Below, piece by piece: positions 62,008 through 64,000 of a DNA stretch of 64,000 nt. The DNA is taken from positions 1 to 64,000 of the forward strand of contig CAWEKO010000008.1 in assembly GCA_963809715.1 (NCBI GenBank). Reading direction: 5' to 3'. Below the pieces are notes generated by a model, which saw only the letters and a program-made list of their open reading frames with translations, made no database searches and was not told the DNA's origin. Numbering within the stretch: position 1 is the stretch's first letter; each line of letters opens with the position of its first letter. Source of the DNA: Bog-473 sp963809715. Lineage in GTDB: Bacteria; Actinomycetota; Acidimicrobiia; Acidimicrobiales; RAAP-2. Made by a program: the position numbers and the translations under genes.

Positions 62008-63605
62008 ATGATCCCACGTGCCCCCCCGGTGCTATCGATGGTCGTCGTCGCGTCCTGGCTTCGGCCTCCTGGTCATCCTGCCGGCCTCACCCACGGGTGG
62101 ACCACCCCGTCCCGGGGCGCCTCGTCCCGACGAGCCACACGTTGAATTTGAGCTTCCTGGAGGATCCCGGCCAGCCGCCCGATCCCGACGTGTACTACGC
62201 CGGTGAAGGACTTCTGCTGACGCGGAACATGTACGAGGGCCTTCTCCAGTACCAGCCCGGTACGCCAGACCGCGTCCTCGCCGGCGCTGGCGACGAGCTG
62301 GACCATCTCGCCCAACGGTCTGACGTACACGTTCCAGTTGCGTCAGGGGGTCACGTTCCACGACGGCACGCCGTTTACCTCGGCCGCAGTCGAGCCCGAC
62401 TTCGCCCGCCGGACGGCGGTCGACGGAGGGCCGGCCTATATGGTCTCGGAATCAAGACGTCGGCCACCCCCAACCCGTACACGGTCGTCATCACTCTGCA
62501 GTCAACCGAACACCTCCTTTCTCGATTATTTGGCTTCGCCCTACGGACCGGTTATGTTGAGTCCGACGGCGTTGGCGGCCCATGCCGGATCCGACAACGC
62601 CCAGACCTACCTGCAGACCCACGACATTGGTACCGGGCCATACACCCTGAGCGAGGCCAAGGTCGGCGTGACGTACCAGCTCAAGGCCTACCCGAACTAT
62701 TGGGGCTCAAAGCCGTATTACACGACGGTCAACCTGCCCGTCATCGACAACCTCTCCACCGAGGAGATCGAGTTCAACACGGGCCAGATGGCCGCCATCC
62801 TCCACGACATGACCACGTCGGCATCGGTCCAGTACAAGGGAAGTCGACGGTGGCCTCTACGAACTTCCGACGCTCGAATCGAGATGGTCTACGTGAACGA
62901 GAACAAGGGCTTCATGACCACAGCGCGAACCGCCCGGCCTTGCTCGAGGCGATCAACGTTCCCTCCCTCGTCGCTGGCGTCTTCCCCGGACGGGCCACGG
63001 TGGCCAAGCAGGCGGGCCCGAACGGCCTGATTCCTGAGCCGTACGGCCAGCAGAACATCACGTACGACCCGTCCACACTGTAGACGCTGGTCAAGACCCT
63101 GCCGTCGTCAGACAAATCGTTCGTCGGCTACGACACCGGCGCACCCGACGACCAGTTGCTCGCCGAGGACATCGGCGCCGAGCTGCAGTCCGACGGGCTC
63201 AACGCCAAGGTCGTGGGAGAGGAGACGTCGGCCATCTATGGCTGGGTCGGTGCCACGTCATCGAGCAGGGCCGCTGACCCAACGTGCTGATCGACTACTT
63301 CTGGCCCGACACCTACAACACCTACACCTGGACCCACATCAACTTCGATGCCACCGGCGGGCTGCAGTACATGAACTGCGACAGCGTGCCCAATGAGGCG
63401 AACCTCGATGCCCAGGCGGTCGCCACGGGATCGCTCACTCGAGTACAACAAGGTGATCGAGAACGCGGTCAACAGCGGCTGCTGGCTCAACATCGCCGAC
63501 AAGGAAGACGCCATGGTGGCGCAGACCTGGCTCAAGGGCGTCCCCCAGGCGCACATCGTGACCGATCCCGAGATGCTGTACCTGGCCGCACTCCACCCGG
63601 GCTGA
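62008..63605 (+). pseudogene. Oligopeptide/nickel-type ABC substrate-binding protein, frameshifted
   Basis: ATG 62008 follows AGAGGAG. After a hydrophobic start come LLTRNMYEGLLQYQPGT, YTFQLRQGVTFHDGTPFTSA, SPYGPVMLSPTALAAHAGSD, DIGTGPYTLSEAKVGVTYQL, LKAYPNYWG and INVPSLVAGVFPGRATVAKQ, the family-5 binding-protein order. Then DDQLLAEDIGAELQSDGLNA, LIDYFWPDTYNTYTWTHINF and WLNIADKEDAMVAQTWLKGV lead to a stop at 63603-63605. At least six frame changes occur. No permease genes are in the window; they may lie beyond the edge or be lost. Confidence 0.75.
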
Positions 63606-63708
63606 CCGTCGGCCCCGACTGGCGCACAGAGAACGGACACATCGAGGCAGACGAGGCCGGCGAACGCGGCGGACATCGAGCTTTCCCTTCCGGACAGGAG
63701 CGAGATCA

Positions 63709-64000
63709 TGCAAACGGTCTTCGAAGTCGACCAGCAGCACGCCGAGCTGTCGACGCGTCCTGGCGGCGCAGGGCGTGGAGTACGTGTTCGCGTCGTTCGT
63801 CGACATCACCGGCCGGGCCAAGTCCAAGTGCGTCCCGATCGAGCACCTGCCCGACCTGCTGGCCGGTCACGAGCGCTACACGCCGCGGGGCTGGGCGACC
63901 TCGGCCAGATGACGCCGACCGAGGACGAGTGCGTCGCCATGCCCGACGCCGAGACGCTGTGCATCCTGCCGTGGGACCGGCGCTTCGCGTGGATGGCCGC
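63709..64000 (+). pseudogene. Glutamine-synthetase-like gene, N-terminal part, frameshifted (runs off window)
   Basis: ATG 63709 gives MQTVFEVDQQHAEL. The next frame continues with LAAQGVEYVFASFVDITGRA and KSKCVPIEHLPDLLAGHERY, and a third with LGDLGQMTPTEDECVAMPDA and LCILPWDRRFAWMA to the edge. These match the beta-grasp N-terminus of glutamine-synthetase-fold enzymes of the type III/gamma-glutamylmethylamide synthetase branch. Two indels occur within 200 bp. Its place after the nitrogen-release genes suggests ammonia assimilation, or glutamylation of an amine. Confidence 0.7.

Overview
The window is high-GC, densely packed DNA that looks actinobacterial, possibly Acidimicrobiia-like. The clues are short ATGA/GTGA gene overlaps, many GTG and TTG starts, two perfect copies of a mycobacterial-type LexA box, a Thr/Ser-rich cell-wall protein and Liv-type ABC transport. 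No rRNA, intact tRNA, CRISPR array or replication origin was recognised. A striking overall property is the number of genes that read well only after one or more single-base frame changes. They are rare in the first 13 kb, then scattered, and almost universal from 53.7 kb to the right edge. This is either real decay or indel error in the sequence, and every frameshifted gene below should be read with that in mind.

Layout. 0-9 kb: a MarR regulator with twin operators facing a VOC-fold gene and a DNA glycosylase, then two NAD-dependent dehydrogenases, a tautomerase/TetR divergent pair, two alpha/beta hydrolases, an MDR-type oxidoreductase and two gene remnants. 9.7-14.5 kb: a UvrD/Rep-like helicase under a LexA box, an HtrA-like protease and a frameshifted ion-channel-like protein. 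14.8-22.9 kb: a Cys-rich HTH regulator diverges from a long operon, doxX-like / folE / ferredoxin reductase / queD / queC / GT9-like glycosyltransferase / unknown. These are 7-deazaguanine (preQ0) genes without queE. A DUF4254 gene and an FAD reductase converge on the operon.

23.5-36.2 kb is a cell-envelope region. It holds an L,D-transpeptidase lipoprotein, a methyltransferase, a decayed retropepsin, a giant secreted VWA protein with 17 tandem repeats of about 345 bp (broken by about ten indels in its second half), and a decayed second L,D-transpeptidase. 36.5-47.1 kb is an aromatic-catabolism region: TetR, C-C hydrolase, amidohydrolase/decarboxylase, extradiol dioxygenase (frameshifted), FAD monooxygenase and FAH-family hydrolase. 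A branched-chain-type ABC importer (binding protein, LivH, fused LivM-LivG, LivF) converges on it. 47.6-53.1 kb holds dinB under an identical LexA box, a hydroxyacid dehydrogenase, a GGCT-fold protein and an AT-richer membrane protein, with tRNA-3'-end-like remnants nearby.

53.7-64 kb is a nitrogen-scavenging cluster in which every gene is frameshifted. It contains allophanate hydrolase, a urea/guanidine carboxylase and two DUF1989 proteins (UAAP1/UAAP2, now known in guanidine degraders as carboxyguanidine deiminase subunits). These diverge from a TetR gene, an isochorismatase-fold amidohydrolase, an oligopeptide-type binding protein and the start of a glutamine-synthetase-like gene. The inferred logic is guanidine or urea to allophanate to ammonia, then assimilation.
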